Assembly: GCA_033807695.1 (NCBI GenBank)
Contig: CM066302.1
Coordinates: 2,914,001 to 2,978,000, forward strand
DNA length: 64,000 bases
DNA from: Daedaleopsis sinensis
Taxonomy: Eukaryota; Basidiomycota; Agaricomycetes; Polyporales; Polyporaceae
Reading direction: 5' to 3'
Part shown: positions 11,291 to 24,345 of the stretch, in pieces
Layout: every line of letters begins with the position of its first letter
Position numbering within the stretch: the first letter of the stretch is position 1
The notes under the pieces: model-generated
What the model was told of the DNA's origin: nothing
Database searches by the model: none
Seen by the model: only the letters and a program-made list of their open reading frames with translations
Made by a program: the position numbers and the translations under genes

Positions 11291-14200
11291 TTAGTGGCGC
11301 ACACGCTTCCGGCGAATCTGAATTTCGGTCGCATCGAGCTCAGTTTCCTGAGACGCGTCACCCCCGGCGTCGTCCGCAGCGCGCTCGGCGACGCCGTTGG
11401 TCATCGCATCTGCCATCTCCTCGTCCTCATCCAGGGCCTCGGAGCGGCCGCGCTTGCGTGTCGCCTTGGGTGTATCGAGCACCTGGGAGTCTTCCGGCGC
11501 AGCTGGTTCCTCTAGGGGCGCGGAGTCCCGCATCGACGACAGCGGCGTGAGCGAGCCCGACTCGCGCGCGGGAGTAGGCGAGGGCGACCGCGACGGTGTC
11601 TTGGACGGCGACTCGGTGCGCGCGTTAGCCTGAGCGGGCGACGCGCCGCGTCTCCGCACCGGACGGGGTTTCGGGGCTGCCTTGCGCGTCTTGGCTGCAT
11701 CGCTCTCGCCATCGGTTGCCGCGACGTCGCCTTCAGACACTGCGCCGTTCTGCGCCGCACGACCGCGCGGTTTTCGTCGAGCCGGTGCGGGGACGTCGCC
11801 GTTCGCCATGAGGCCCTCGACCTCGCTCGCCTCGCCGGCCTCGTCGTCTGTAGTCACGAATTCGGCGCTCTTCCCACCATCTTTGCGCTTCCTGCCACGG
11901 CCAGCACCTGTCCCCGGATAAGCCCAGGCACGTCAACTGCGGGATAGAGACGCTTACCCTTCTCCTTCGCAGAGGCGGCAGTGAGCTTCTTCTCGTAGGC
12001 GCGATATGGTTCCCAGAACTTGGAGGTAGGGGATATTTCCACCTTCGCCTGCGCGATAACGTTGTCCAAGTGCGCTTTGCTGTTGCGAGGATGGTGAGCT
12101 ATCCACAGCCAGAGACAATATCCGAGAGCCACATACATGGTCAACGAATCGCGAGTGTCCAAGGAGGACAGCAGAGGCAGCAGAACACGGAAAAACTTGA
12201 TGCACTTGTTCCTTGCCTTCTTGTTCTTTACGCTCTCGTAGCCCCCTAGCCGTTTACTGACCCAGCTGAGAGAGTTCGTCTGGATCTCGACGATGTACTT
12301 GCTCTCGAGGCGTCGGACGACAGCCAGTTGTGCACCGCGTATCAGCAAGCATGCGGAAAGGGCTTTACCCAGAGCAATGGAGTGCTCCTCGGTCGACGCA
12401 ACAGAGTCGAGGTAGAGCGTGAACGACTGGCGGAGGATCATGTCACGCACGCTCACAACGCTGAGGTACTCAGTGGACGCACCTCCTGGAGAGCCTGGCA
12501 GATGATCGCAACCACAGCTTCGCCGTTATTCTTGTACATCCCCTCTTCGCGCAGGATCTCCACGATGACTTTTGAACAGAGGTCAAACGTTGGTCCCAGC
12601 CGGCCATAGTGCGCGAGGACGGAGGCGGCATGCCGGAAGTGGATGACGCCCGCCCGAATGGCGCGGAGGAACGTCGTAACCACCCCAATGAACACATACT
12701 CCTTCTCAAGCTGCGAGCGTGACTGGGGACGCGGCACTGCATCGCCGTCAGACGCTGCCGTCACACATACATATGTGCAGCAACAGCTCACCTGTTGTGC
12801 TGGCCTTGGCGCCCTTCTTCCCACGACCCTTCTTGCCCTTCGTCGGCTCCTCAGGCTCGGGTTCGTCCTCTTCGTCGTCTCCTTCTTCGCTGCTCGCGTG
12901 CTCCTCGGGAGCAGAAGGCGCGAGTTCTTCGGCGTACCGCTCAATCTCTGCCTGAACAAAGCCTGCGCAACGGTACTGCACTTCGTCGTCCAAAGACAAG
13001 GGCAACGCCGCTGTGGGCAATCTGCTCCCGTCTGGGGCAGTCGTCTCGGTAGCACAGAAGAGTATATGTAGCGTGAGCAGGCCTTGGAACGCCTGCAGCC
13101 GCCTCACAAATTAACTTGCGGGCGACATGGCGAGGACAACAGACACGACGCACCGCTCGACGCACACCCTCCACCGTATTTGACTGGGTGCCAACGGCAA
13201 ACTCGACGAGCTTCTCGAGTAGGGACTCGCGCTCATCCTTGAGCTTATCACGGAACTGCAGCTCTTCTGGGGTAAGCTCAGCAGCTGCTGGCAGTCCCCG
13301 CGCCTTCCACATAATGTGTAGAGTGAGGAGGTGCAATGCGCGGTCCACCATCTGTCACAGATCGTAAATGCCGTAACAGACAGCCAATTCAGGTGAACGC
13401 TCACCATCTCTTCTTCCTTATATCCCAACCGTCCCCGCTCAGCAATGGCACTCACGATGTCCCATGCGCTGCTCTGTTTTCCGCCTTCGTCTTCTTCCAT
13501 CCAAGACGTCATGTCGCGGATGCCAAACAAAGCGGCAAGGCGAGCGCAAATCGCAGCAAGAGACAAGACTTCGTCCTCCGTGAAGGATGCTACCTCAATC
13601 TCGTCGCGCCCAGCAATGGCATCTCGCAGAGACGTCGAAATCTCGTCTTCCAGCTCGAGAATCTTGGTGCTGTTCGTCTTTGAGAGACTGGTCGTGTCGA
13701 TCATGCGGCGGATCGCGGCAACGGCATTCGCGAGCACAACAGGGGAAGAGTGAGATAGTAACTGCTTCGTGACCTCTTCCCACAGGCTCGAGTAAGCCTG
13801 ACGTACACAGGCCATTGAGCGGTGGTTCACAACATGATCCCACAACCACGCCACGCACCGTCATCATCCTCATCTCTAGATATAAGTCGAGATTCATCAG
13901 CTGTGGAATGAGCAAGACATCGGATATTCTGCCCTCGTCAGTCTGGTGCTTTACAAACAAACTCGGCAACGCCTTGATCAGGGCTCGAGTCACATCCGAC
14001 GACGTCGTGTCCTCGTCAGGCTGGGGTAGTATGAAGGTTACAGTGTGCCAAACCTCATATGGAACTGCTTCACACACCTTCTTAGCACCAGCTGCATCTG
14101 CGAGAGCCTTGCGGAGGGATGCCACAAACATCTCGAGGAGGATGGCTTCCTCGACTTCTTCCAGTCGGTACGCCTCGTCTACAGATTGATCACTGGCGAC

Positions 14201-16309
14201 TTGCTTGCCCTTAGCACGGGAGGATGGTCGGGATCCCTCGCCAGCAGGGGAATGGTCAAGCAGCAGAACGTCGAGGAGGGTCTCCCAGTCGCGCACTGGA
14301 TCCACTTCGTCCCACAGGGCTTCTACTACGAGTGCAGTCCGACCTTTGGCATTGTTACCTACGAGTGTGGCGACCTCCTTCGCCCGCACTCGCTTTGAGG
14401 ATCCTTCACCCAAATCCATGCTGTCGTCTTCATCGCCGTCGTCCGATGTCTTGTCGAGAGCACGGCCCCAGCTGACGAGGAGCATTCCAAGCGCTTTGAC
14501 GCCTGCGCGGTGTTTGTCCGAGTCTGAGGGTTTCCTGCCAACCAACCGTTCTTCCACGGTCTCTTCCCAAACTCCTTTGACGAATCCGCTAACGGCGCGA
14601 CGGACGCGCGCCTCCTCGTCGAACACCAGCAAGCACAGCTTCTGGCGCTGTTCGTCCTCGAGCAAGCCGTGGCCGTCGATTGTCTGTAGCACTTGGACGA
14701 CTGCGACACGAACGCTCAGTTCGATGTCGCCGATGGCCATCTCGACAAGGCGTGGCTTGAAGCGCTCTGTGAAGTGTTGGAGAGCTGCAGCGCCGATGTA
14801 TGCGGTCTGCTCGTACGCGAAGGCAAGAGCCCTCACAGCCTCGAGCCGGACCTGAGTCTGTGCATCCGACAAGACCCATCCGACGTAACGCAAGTAGGCG
14901 CCATCTAGGAAGTGTCCTGGATACTTCTTAAACCATAGGCCCATGGCTCGCACACATTCAGCACGAATGTTCGGGTCGAGGTCGCGATACCGGTGAACGA
15001 ACACGCTGTGAAGCGTCGTCAGTGCAGTGGATAGGGGTAGGGAATGGAACATGTGCTCACCCATCCACGAACTCCTTTAGGAATTCGGCGAGCTTCGCGC
15101 GTCGCTCTCTGACCTCCGCCGCCTTCTTTTCCAGCTCCGTCTCGCGCACACTCCCTGCATTCCCCGCCTTGCCCTTGTTTCCGGCGGCCTTCCGTTTTCG
15201 CTCCCCCTCGCGCTGTCGACTGATCACTTCCGCCTCCTTCTCCACCGCAGCGGCCACATCGCACAGAGCGGTTTCTACTTCGAGCGCAATGACCGTTGCA
15301 GTGTGTCGGAAGCTACGCAGCTGAGAGGATGACATGGCGATGACCCATGTCTGCAGAGTCGGCATAAGGTCGGAAGTGTACAGTGAGCCGAGCTCGGCGG
15401 AAGAAATGATGAGACGTTCGAGGAATTCAGAGAGAGACTTGCGGAACTTCTTGAACATGGGGAGCTTGGAGGTCAACGGGTATATAGGCGTGTCGTCCTA
15501 ATGGTAACGTTGGCTCGCTGTCTGAATGGACAAGGCGCGGTACGCACCTTCTTCAGGACCTCGGTGAAGTCATCCAGAGCGTCGACCACACCATCATAGT
15601 CGACGGCTCGATCTTCATCAACAGAGTCGTTGCAGCCGCACGCGCGAAGAATACAGTTGATGAGTTCTGCCAAGCTTGGACCAGGGGTATTAGACAGGGA
15701 TTCCAAGTAGTCCTCGGCTGTGGACTGCAGCGCGGCAGCGGGGTTCATGATTGCGTCTTAACCAGCCGTGTCAGTTCGACCTCCTGGGGAGCTGGAGCAA
15801 TGCACGCACTGAACAACGGATTATCACCAGCAATCTTCGAGTCCTTCACAACCTTCTCCGCGTCGAACTCCCCTTCACCAGCGACCTGCTTGCCCTTCCT
15901 CGTAGCGGTCTTCCTGGGCTTCGGCGGCCCTGCAGGTCTTGCATTGGCGCGTTTTGGAGCGGTACCCTTCGGTGCGCGTGGTTTCTTAGGGGCAACGGCC
16001 ACCTTGGTTTTGCGTTTCGCTGGAGACTTGGCGAGTGGTTTCGGCGCGTGATAGTCTCCTTCTTCCGCGTCGACCTCATCCACTACAGGCTCGTGGTCGG
16101 AGCCTTCACTCCGCGCATCGTCTGCATCGTTTCCCTCGTCATCTGTCGCGTCGGAGCGTTTCCGCTTGAGAATGGAGCTGTTTACTATGGCTGCCGTGAG
16201 TATGTAGCAATTTACTAAATTCTGACATTCTCTTACCGGAGAGAAATTGCTGAGCCTGCTTTCTGTCTCTTTGAGACCGTCGAGGTTCTGCAGCGTCAGA
16301 CTGGGACAT
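11291..16309 (-). CDS. SCC3: Cohesin subunit SCC3 / STAG (SA)
   Basis: Multi-exon gene from ATG 16309 to TAA 11291-11293. The N-terminus starts MSQSDAAEPRRSQRDRKQ and is followed by a basic Lys/Pro/Ala-rich tail with KKPRAPKG-like stretches (about 16150-15870). The STAG domain follows (SKLPMFKKFRKSLSEFLERL near 15470). Next comes the stromalin conserved domain, seen as VHRYRDLDPNIRAECVRAMG, KKYPGHFLDGAYLRYVGWVL and DAQTQVRLEAVRAL near 15000-14830. A long HEAT-like region follows, then a disordered C-terminal tail rich in Ser/Pro/Ala/Arg (11293-11860). SCC3 binds the SCC1 kleisin and DNA and is essential for loading and maintaining sister-chromatid cohesion in the nucleus. The gene diverges from the Rsc7-like gene across 282 bp. 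Confidence 0.92.
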
Positions 16310-16591
16310 GGCGCCGCCAAGGGTGTGGAGGGATGAGAGATGTAGTCAAGACGCGCTCGCCGCGCGCGCGACCGTGTTGTGCTGTTTCCCAATGAGGTAG
16401 GTCACGTGAAGCACAACGGGCGCTAGCGCGTCTGTGGCCTGCGCGTCGGACTCGGACATGATGAGTTCATTACTTCGACGCGTTTGCCTTCCAACACTTG
16501 TGGTCCACCCACGCACCGCTACGACCTGACTGACTAGTCCTTTCTACTCCCTAATACACTCTTAACTGCACAAACGAATCGCGGAAGCTGC
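16310..16591. promoter_or_regulatory. Bidirectional promoter, SCC3 / Rsc7-like
   Basis: Only 282 bp separate the divergent start codons of the SCC3 and Rsc7/Swp82-like genes, so both must start transcription here or inside untranslated leaders. No canonical TATA box is evident. That fits housekeeping chromatin genes. Confidence 0.6.
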
Positions 16592-18415
16592 ATGGCGAGG
16601 AACACTCCGAAAATTATCATCCGAGCCCGTCGCGGGCGGAATCCGTCCACTCGAGCTGCGTCCATCAGGGAAGATGAAGAATCGGACGACCAGCAGCAGG
16701 ACGAGGCGGAGGCTGGTAGCTCACGCAGCGCGTCAGGTTCCGTGCCACAGACGCCGCAAGCAGAGGAAGAAGACGAAGAACAAATAGACATCGACAACGA
16801 TGATGACGCAGATCCCAGCGTCCAGGCCGACAGTCCCGAGGCCGATGAGGATGATGCCGTAGACGCCATTGACATTGAGCCCACACCGGTGCGACGGAGA
16901 GGACGGCCAAGAGGTCGTGGGCGGGGCGCCATAGGTACCTCTACCCCGCGCGCGCGTGGTCGAGGAAGGGGGAGAGGGAGGGGACGAGGACGAGGGATTA
17001 CCATCAAACTTCCTAAACGTGGTGCGGAGGATGCACCAGACCAAGAACTCGCGGACGGTGCGGATGTTCCTGTGCAAGAGGGCGAAGAGGGTCCTATGGG
17101 GGGAGGCAAGCCCTTCCGACGGATCAATGGGAAGGTGTATGTCATCGACGGGGACGAGTATGTGACTGAGGACGATCCCAAGGGCGACACTAAGATAGAC
17201 CAGTGGGGCAATCTTCTTGGAGGTACGTACTCTTATACCTGTCCGCACCAAAACAAATGATCACCGTGTTATAGGGAGACGGTTCAAGGCGCAGACGTTT
17301 GTGCTGCCTAACCGGCATCCGGAGCGCAAGTACATGCTTGCAATTGATGCAGCACGAACATCTGGGTTTCGCGACTCGCTTTACTACTTCCGCCGGAACC
17401 CTCTAGCTATGAAGTTGAACGCAACACAGTGGGAGAAAGATCATCTCATTGAGGTGGGCAAGTTAGGCTCTCACCTCAAGACTCGCAGCGTTACGCTCGT
17501 TACTGCTCGGAGTGCTTTCAAACTTCATGGGGCAAAGACGCTCCTCGGTACGCTCACTCTGATTATTTCGGGAGTACATCGGCTGACTGTGAATCTAGAT
17601 GGTCGATGGGTTATAGACGACTACTATGAAGATAAGGCACATGAAGAGGTCGCCGCCAAAGGTTTGAAGGCTGGAGACCTCGTGGGTGACTTGCAGGAAG
17701 CATCCAACCTCGCGAACGAAGCTGCTGCCCTGGCCGCTGGGAATTCAGGGCTTGCTCAGGGCGGCAAGAATGAACGCAGCGGAGGCGTCGTCGGTCTCTA
17801 TCGCGCAGGAGGACCTACCACGATCTTCGGCGGTTCCGGCTGGGGGCCATACAGTGACGGTCCACTGAACGCGGTCCGCAAGTCATACCTCACTCGTGAT
17901 GGTGTCAACGAGGAGAACTGGATGTTGGTCGCTGCAGAGCGCACGATGGAGATGACGAGCGAGTGGGCCAAGTTGAGGAAGGAAGCCCTGAAGGTGTGTG
18001 GCGGCATTCTCGAGGTCGAGGAGCAAGACGTTGCCTCCGGGGACAAGCGGAGTGCGGAGGAACTCCTGGAAAGCGAGCGGAAGAAGCTTGCGCGAGAGAG
18101 CCAGTTGCCCGTCGGCGTGTACGAGCCTCAAACCGGTATCGTCCTCTGTAAGTCTACAGTACTTTACCATTGCCATTTACTGACAGTCAACTCTCAACAG
18201 ATCGCTCAGACACGCAGCCAACACAAGCGCGGTGGGAGCCATTGCCGGATGGTCCGGAGAAGCGTCGTGTTCTAGGTGGGGGGAAGGTCGGCGGTGCCGG
18301 ATGGGGCCTCGCATGGGTTGACACTGTTATGGAACCACCTCAAGGTGAGGTACAGAACAAGTGGGCTCGTGAGAGGGCAAAGTATTACGACCTTCTTGAT
18401 CCTTCGTTATCCTGA
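16592..18415 (+). CDS. RSC7: Rsc7/Swp82 family subunit of a SWI/SNF-type remodelling complex
   Basis: Four exons, 16592-17222, 17275-17547, 17599-18147 and 18201-18415, are phase-consistent and give 555 residues. The N-terminal ~200 residues are acidic and disordered, with a Gly/Arg-rich RGRGRGRGRG stretch (about 16900-17000) resembling AT-hook/RGG sequence. The CRC-subunit domain (PF08624) follows: DQWGNLLGGRRFKAQTFVLP, NRHPERKYMLAIDAARTSGF, SLYYFRRNPLAMKLN and DGRWVIDDYYED. The C-terminal part includes GGAGWGLAWVDTVMEPP. In yeasts Rsc7 (Npl6) belongs to RSC and Swp82 to SWI/SNF; sequence alone does not decide between them, so the symbol is the better guess. It acts in the nucleus in nucleosome remodelling. 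Confidence 0.88.
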
Positions 18416-18717
18416 CAGTGTACCCTCGCAGTCTCGGACTCGCCCTTTCTTTCCTTTATTCAGCTACTGTGGCTACCGCATACGTACCGGTGTACCTACT
18501 ACTGTACGTCCACGATGATATAGTCTTGCACTTCCTTACGCATGTCGTTTGTAATAATTTGATCACGCATGGCTGGTTCTGAGATCTGATGAATTGCACC
18601 AAGGGTGTTTCCAACTTATGCTTCCCACTTAATAGAACTAAGATCCGTAGACGCATTGAGACAGAGAGTGTATATGATACATGATCGAGGAACAGGAGGC
18701 GATACATTTCTAGAACT
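18416..18717. other. Convergent 3' spacer
   Basis: About 300 bp between the stop codons of the Rsc7-like and RBX1 genes. AT-richer than the flanks; no gene seen. Confidence 0.5.
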
Positions 18718-19376
<659 letters not shown>

Positions 19377-19613
19377 GTTCGTGATTCGTGTGATCTTCTT
19401 TGAGATGGAGATAGGAGGATGTGGCGAGGGAAGTTGCGAGAGGTGCGATGGAGGGATGAGGCAAGCCTGCAGGCGTCGCTTCTGAAACCATATACACCTA
19501 CCTACTTAGTCACGTTGTGACACCCTCGTGCAGTAATGTTCTGACGCCGTGAGCTCTTTCTCCTCAACCACAACTATCTAAAACCTGGCAGAGAACATCG
19601 CTCATCAAAGAAG
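19377..19613. promoter_or_regulatory. Bidirectional promoter, RBX1 / TBCC
   Basis: The RBX1 and TBCC start codons diverge across 237 bp. The interval must hold both promoters and leaders. No TATA box stands out. Confidence 0.55.
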
Positions 19614-20812
19614 ATGTCGGCGACAAACCAGGAGCTCACTCAGCAGTACTATGCCCGCACGCAAGCCTCGATATCTGGTCGGCATCCATATATCTGCTGC
19701 TCGAGGAACCATAGATCTGAAATCGCCCATCGGCAGAGCTCTCGACGCAACTTGAGGCGTTGAGCAGCGGTTCTGTCACTTCTCAGGCTGTCGAGACGAT
19801 TGCCGTTGAGCTCGCAAGACTGAGGAAAGAGTATGCCGATGCTATTCCCTTCCTACCAACTTACGACCAACGACAGGTCGACAAAGTGAGTTTGTCTATT
19901 TTGCGACGCTTCTTTTTGCACTCACCAGCTAACTATCCAATCCCAGTTACTGAAAGAGGTTGAGGCGAAGTTGGAGACGATACGAGCATCATCAGCCCCC
20001 AGATCCAAGTTTGCCTTCAAGCGCAAGATCACGAAACCGCAGCTGCATACGCAGGACACCACGATACCGAGCTCGTCGACTGCTGTTGCTGCTAGCTTCG
20101 TACCACCTCCGACTTCTGGCTTATCGATCTCGGGACACACGCACCAGTATCTGACGCTTGCATCGCTCTCATCGCCCTGGTCTTCCGCATCTAATTTGAC
20201 CATCTCTGATCTCGACCACTGCATCGTGAACCTCGTCCCATCTGAAGCTGACATTAACACGCCCCCAAACATAGAGTTCACCGCTCTCCATGTTAGGAAT
20301 ATTTCCAACACAATCGTCATTCTGCCCATCATCTCTGGCAGTGCCCTCCTCCACGACATGAAGCGCTGCGTGATTGCACTGGGAAGTCGACAGGTAAGAC
20401 CTCCCCGCCGAATGAGCAACTCTCAGCTAATGTGCGGCGCAGTTCCGAATGCACACATCGTCTCAAGTCGATGTGTATATCTCCATCTCCTCGAACCCAA
20501 TCATTGAGCATTGCTCGGCCATTCGTTTCGCCGACTATCCGGCATCCCTGACGCGTTGCCTGCAAGGGGAAAGGACAGAAAAGGTTGCTCCATCTCTTGC
20601 TCTCATGGTTCACCAAAGTTCTGAAAGTGCACAAGCAGACCCACGGCAGCAACTACCTAGCGGTTCAGGACTTCTCGCATATCCGCGCCACACCTTCCCC
20701 GAATTGGCGAGCGCTGCCGTCGGACGGAGTAGTCGTGGACGACGACTGGCCGCTTGCTCATGGTAGCGTCGACAGTATTCTACAGAAATTACTTCCTTTC
20801 ACGTCTTCTTGA
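19614..20812 (+). CDS. TBCC: Tubulin-specific chaperone C (TBCC)
   Basis: Five exons (19614-19677, 19737-19885, 19947-20393, 20443-20554, 20619-20812) give 321 residues in consistent phase. The N-terminal part is a helical, spectrin-like region (LARLRKEYADAIPFLPTYDQ). The C-CAP/cofactor-C beta-helix domain follows, with EFTALHVRNISNTIVILPII, SGSALLHDMKRCVIALGSRQ, FRMHTSSQVDVYISISSNP and IIEHCSAIRFADYP, then VQDFSHIRATPSPNW. The Arg of QFRMH aligns with the arginine finger that in TBCC and RP2 stimulates GTP hydrolysis by the partner G protein. TBCC completes alpha/beta-tubulin dimer folding with cofactors D and E in the cytosol. The last intron (20555-20618, donor GTTGCC) is the least certain; without it the frame breaks inside the domain. 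Confidence 0.88.
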
Positions 20813-21918
20813 TGCCTGGACGTCATATATACACCGACAATTGGCATCGCGATCCCTCCGCGTTCCTCCGGCGAGACGATCACACACATACGGATTCGCG
20901 ACTCCCCGTAAAGGCCTCTCAACGGAAAGGTCTATACAATCACGCTGCACCCTCCCCTCTACGTACATTCCTATGGTGCGCTGGATCTTTGCTGCTGTGT
21001 AAGCTTTGCTATTGATGTGCCTTTCGAGTACCGACGACGTGCGCCTACGTTGCCTGCGCGGGCTCAACGTGAACCTGCGTCAACTCATTGTTCTTGATAT
21101 CAATGAATCTGATGTCTAACTTGTAGATTGCAGCGGATCGCAGCCGTTGCCAGGAGCACGGAGTTACTTTTATCGACCTCTCAGAAGTCTGTCAAATACG
21201 CTACTCGACACGGCCATCGCACCGCCTTCTGAGAACTGCCGGCCGCCATGGATGTAGCCACCTTGAACAGGTACCGTATGAGTCAGCCCATGGTGCGACC
21301 ATCTCAAGCTGTAGATGTAATTTAGAATGCTCGCAAGTAGATACTTATGAGCTCTGTATTCCCGAGCTGGCCACAATCAAGGTATCTTCACTCCGCACTT
21401 AAGATTCAAGGTGACACTCTGTGACAGCATCTTTGCGGCCCACAAAGATGATCAAGACGGCTCCCGTCCGGCGTGGGGGGCGGCTGCTGCGTCAAACGCC
21501 TGCGAAGTTCCGCGTCCACAACATGCATGTAACTTAGTAAGTTATGCACCTATAAGTAAGCTTTAATTCCGACAGCGGAGACGCGGTCTTTCTGTTGTCA
21601 TCGTGTTTCAAAGACGGTTTATCGTGGCCGTGCGACTGGGTCGTTGTTCCGATTGTGTGCTTGGTCTCGAGCTCACCTCCCTCCTCATCCTCGTCTCCAT
21701 CCTCGTCCTCAAGCCCAGGTTTCGCGAACCCACTCCGCTGCACATATTCTGCTGTCACTCTCTAGTTAGGCTATCAGAGGCCCTGCTTTGTCACCTGGCT
21801 TCGCATAGATTGCGAGGCGTCCAAACCCCTGCCACTTGTCAATCGCTCGAAACTCTGGCAGTACTCACACGACAAGGCCTACAGTCGGTATTGCACTAAT
21901 CACTCAACACATCTCAAC
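20813..21918. other. Intergenic, no gene recognised
   Basis: About 1.1 kb downstream of TBCC and upstream of the Cys-rich gene. Short open frames only, none with a domain or exon chain. Presumed to include the promoter of the 21919 gene. Confidence 0.45.
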
Positions 21919-23148
21919 ATGTCGGGCTTCGAGGAGCTGGCAGCATGTTTCGGGCTCTGTTTCTGCTGCTGCTTCTGTGAGTTGTACTACATATCTCACC
22001 CGTGTTTGTATTCGAGCTCATGACCGCGACGAAGGCTTTGAAGGAATCCAGAACAACAACCACTGGTGTTTCATGAGTACGTCTACACTTTCCCTTCGTC
22101 GCCCTCGCACATCCCTCTCTATTCTTTTGGCCCAAGACTCAGAGTCACAATATTGTCGATATCATATCGTTTCAATTTGCGCGACGCTGATTCCGGCTCT
22201 CGCTTCACAGAGTGCTGCGGAACAAAGCACCGCGTGCGCGGCCAGAGCGGAGGCTGCTGCTCCTGCAAGCGCGCGATGGACGACGACGACTTCGAGCGCA
22301 CCGTCGAGCAGCTCTACGGCCAGGCCAAGCCCGAAGACTTCCCCGGCCAGTCCACGCACGTCGTCGAGCTCCAGCCCGTCGGCGACGACGCCTCCCCCTC
22401 CTCCCGCTCGCACTCGCACTCGAAAGCCATCGACGCGCAGCCCCGCCCGCGGCGCTCCATGGAAGCCCCAGTGCGGCGCTCGGGCTCGCGATCGCCCCCA
22501 CTCAGGCCGACGGGGGCCGGGGGCGAGGAGGACGACCGGGAGCAGGCGATACTCGCGTCCCGCAAGGACGCCAAGGTGCGCGTGCGCGAGTGGGTCGCCG
22601 CGCAGGATCCCAGCCTCGACGTGTCCCGTATCCCGAGCCCGCCGCCCCCGCCAAGAGACCCCGAAGAGCCCCCGCGGACGACACGGCCACGGTCGCGCTC
22701 GCGCTCGCGCGCCCATCGCCCGCACCACTCTGAGCCGGGCGCGGCGGCGCTCGATCACGGCGCGGGCTCGATGTCGCGACAGGGTGGTGCGCGTGAGCAC
22801 CGCCAGAGGACGTCGGAGGCGCACGCCGCCGCGCGGGTGGGTGATGGGGGGAGCATGCACACGTCCGTCTACTCGCAAGAACAGGATGTCGCCGCAACGA
22901 CCCACGCGCGGCCAGACGACCCGCCTAGCTGGAGGGGAGAGGGGCAGGGGCAGATGCGGGCGCGGCCTGGGATCCCAAACAGCCTGATGCCGGGGCGACC
23001 GCACTCCGCTGCGCCCACACAGCTTCCTTTCGACCTGGGACCAGCACGGGGGAGGGCGGGCTCCAAGAGGCAGGCGCAGGACGCTATGCCTTCGAGTTCT
23101 GGTGCCGAGGACCCTGAAGTGCGGCCATCCAAAGATATAGATGGCTAG
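21919..23148 (+). CDS. Cysteine-rich protein with long disordered tail, family of unknown function
   Basis: Three exons (21919-21976, 22035-22076, 22211-23148) give 345 residues. The first ~50 residues hold twelve cysteines in groups: ACFGLCFCCCFCFEGIQ, HWCFMKCCGTKH and SGGCCSCKRAMDDDDFE. The remainder is disordered and rich in Pro, Arg, Ser, His and Asp, with RS/RSRSR stretches. I do not recognise a named family. Cys-dense N-termini without a signal peptide can be lipidated or bind metal, but nothing here decides it. The first two exons and the Cys-plus-acidic junction match the gene at 24963-25344, including a middle exon of identical length (42 nt) and identical intron phases. The large third exon is open in other frames because of its GC content. 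Confidence 0.72.
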
Positions 23149-23385
23149 ACTGGTTTGGGCACGCAATGGGTATTTCTGGACATGATTGGACTCCGTTGAA
23201 CTGCTCAATGTTACATACACAAGATGCATCGTGCTTCCGTGGGTTGTATTGGGATCTCTGTTACTCGATGGACAGCAGAGCGGAGTGAACAAGAGCTCTC
23301 ACCATGATGTGTAACGGCTTCAAAAGGACGTCCGATGGCATACGTCAAGGGGGAGTACTCGCGTAGATGCCTCGTGGAGTCATGT

Positions 23386-24345
23386 CTATGGATTGTGCCC
23401 GCTCAAACGCTCCTCTCGCACGCGAGTCTCTAGCACTTCGATCAGCCTGGCCGCCAGACCTTCTGTAAGTTGCAGGACACCGTCGGAAGTGCACAGACGA
23501 TAGGAAGGCATCGGTTGATACGTTTCCGGAATGATCTGTGTCAAGCGGGGCATAAGTTAGCCATAGGCCACGTACGAACACACGATGCTCACCTCCCCGT
23601 TTTCCACCCGAACCGACGCGATTATGTCGTCAGGGTCGCCTATCCGCCCCAGCGCAGGAAGATTACGACTGTCTATCATGCACAAACGAGAAGAGGATCA
23701 TGAGCATGGCGGAGCAGGGCCGATTTCTGATGCACGTACCATGAATATGCATCCAGCCTTCGCCGGTCTGGATGGCACCGTTTCGCTGAACTTCGTCCGC
23801 CCCATCATGCAGCGCCGCTTGTATGGCTTCATGCAAGACCTCTCTAAACCGCTCTATTGACAGGCGGCCGGGCTCACTTACCCACCCATCACTAGAGTCG
23901 GTAGCACGGACATACCATTTTCAACAAAATCGTTCAGGCCCGCGCCTTCTCCTTCTCCGCTCGCAGGTAGCCATCCAACCACTGTCGAGGAAAGCAGAGA
24001 CTCCGGCGGGGTTGCCAGAAAGGACAGCGCAAAGATAGGTGTCGTGGACGAGAGCGAAGTCGGCGGCGTGTACAAGTGATAAAACAGGTCGGGCCGGTCG
24101 GGGTCAGGGAACGATTCTACTGCGCCGCCTGCAGAGCTCGAGGTCGTATAGCACCTTGTGCTACGCTGAACAGGTGAGAAACAGTGATTAGAATGGTCTG
24201 GCCCATGAGGTCGAATACGAGAGGCAATTGGGACCGCTGTATTCGAGGCGAGCCTGGGGAGGCATCTGAGTCTGTAGCCGAGAGATCGCGGCACGGTTCT
24301 TTGTAGCAGTCCAAGGGTAGTTTTAACTCTCAAGCGGGAGGCCAT
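23386..24345 (-). CDS. Conserved fungal protein, putative mitochondrial
   Basis: Four exons run from ATG 24345 to TAG 23386-23388 with introns after DFVEN, WMHIH and VRVENGE. The N-terminus is rich in Arg, Leu, Ser and Thr and poor in acidic residues (MASRLRVKTTLGLLQRTVPR...), typical of a mitochondrial presequence. The mature part begins near FPDPDRPDLFYHLYTPP and contains ATPPESLLSSTVVGWLPA, RFREVLHEAIQAAL, GWMHIHDSRNLPALGRIGDP and PETYQPMPSYRLCTSDGVLQ. I believe the latter blocks are shared by uncharacterised fungal proteins, from memory of the family and not from a search. No catalytic motif is evident. It lies between the two Cys-rich paralogues and converges with the first of them. Confidence 0.75.

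Noticed and set aside
22162..23292. 376-residue open frame on the minus strand
   Set aside because: Antisense to the disordered GC-rich exon of the Cys-rich gene; Arg/Pro-rich translation without a domain, produced by the third-position GC bias.
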